A stretch of 64,000 bases of DNA from Polytrichum commune (Eukaryota > Streptophyta > Polytrichopsida > Polytrichales > Polytrichaceae), in the NCBI GenBank assembly GCA_950295325.1, contig OX485809.1, positions 20,274,001 to 20,338,000 of the forward strand, written 5' to 3'. Both the position numbers and the translations under genes were made by a program. The notes beneath the pieces were generated by a model. That model did not search any database, was not told the origin of the DNA, and worked only from the letters and a program-made list of their open reading frames with translations. Below are positions 63,500 through 64,000 of the stretch, one piece after another; position 1 is the first letter of the stretch, and each line of letters begins with the position of its first letter.

Positions 63500-63640
63500 C
63501 AATAGCCACCACACAAAGCAATCCCCAAGATACCTTCATCCTAATGGACAACCTCGATAGTAACTACCTAATAAACAACCACATACAACGCCCATCATCC
63601 CAACACAATCACCATGACAAATCCTATATATTAACAGGGG
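63500..63640 (+). pseudogene. Second LINE RNase H fragment
   Basis: The plus strand reads AIATTQSNPQDTFILMDNLD then SNYLINNHIQRPSSQHNHHD. This aligns with the RNase H segment of the LINE at 11125-11260 (DMHIFTDNLNN, LINNHIQHPTS). The TD of the FTD motif has become MD. It is a short dead fragment. Confidence 0.7.
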
Positions 63641-64000
63641 TAGTCGAGGCAAGCTCACAAGGTTAGGCAAAGTCACACATGTCGCAAACCATTGCAAAAC
63701 ATTCTGCATTGTTGGTGTTGAGGTTGAGGTTGTTTGAAAAAGATGTTCAATGGTCATCTTGGATAACTCAACTTGATAGTTATGACATTTATGGTCCCAG
63801 TTAATATAATTGACACATGACATATACTTTCAAATTTGGTTGAAGACTTACTACTTCATAGTCGATTCCACTAATATATATTGGATTCAAATCTTGATGG
63901 CATAAAGGAATTCAAGTTGCAACGCAACAAGCCACAATGTTAGTTACTCAATTAGCCATAGTTAATCAAATCATATGGTCCACACACAAAATTGCAATCC
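63641..64000. other. Window end, nothing recognised
   Basis: AT-rich sequence with no supported feature. Confidence 0.4.

Overview
The window is nuclear DNA of a land plant. Its genes have many short exons with GT-AG introns, and the encoded proteins are plant-type: an RFC1 of the plant form, a TM9SF/TMN protein, and a chloroplast-targeted HugZ-like protein. The intergenic DNA holds Stowaway-like and fold-back MITEs, a tRNA-derived SINE, RNase-H-bearing LINE remains and a PIF/Harbinger transposase relic. I could not fix the lineage below embryophyte.

Four protein-coding genes were reconstructed exon by exon. (1) Minus strand, 2341-6739: TM9SF/TMN (EMP70) nonaspanin, 7 exons, 593 aa. (2) Plus strand, about 13563-15967: RRP36, a nucleolar rRNA-processing factor, 8 exons; the N-terminal exon is unresolved. 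(3) Plus strand, 18757-31484: RFC1, the large subunit of the PCNA clamp loader, 22 exons, 1018 aa. (4) Plus strand, 33779-39842: a plastid FMN-binding split-barrel (PNPOx/HugZ-like) protein with a C-terminal DUF2470-type domain, 12 exons, 349 aa. These are unrelated housekeeping genes and do not form a pathway.

The rest is repeat-rich. 7.8-12.5 kb has a MITE-like copy, a long CT microsatellite and a decayed LINE. 40-46 kb has a MITE, then a composite terminal-inverted-repeat (TIR) element in which one 121-bp end has been amplified to ten tandem copies, then a dead PIF/Harbinger transposase. 48.7-57.3 kb has a SINE, two copies of a fold-back MITE, a Stowaway-like MITE and a GC-rich fold-back element. 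60.5-64 kb has further members of these families, including one TIR element nested inside another repeat.

The most unexpected pattern is that the first intron of three of the four genes carries a tandem repeat with a unit near 240 bp, close to a splice site. The other main signals are the amplified transposon end and a nested insertion whose empty site can be read from other copies in the window.
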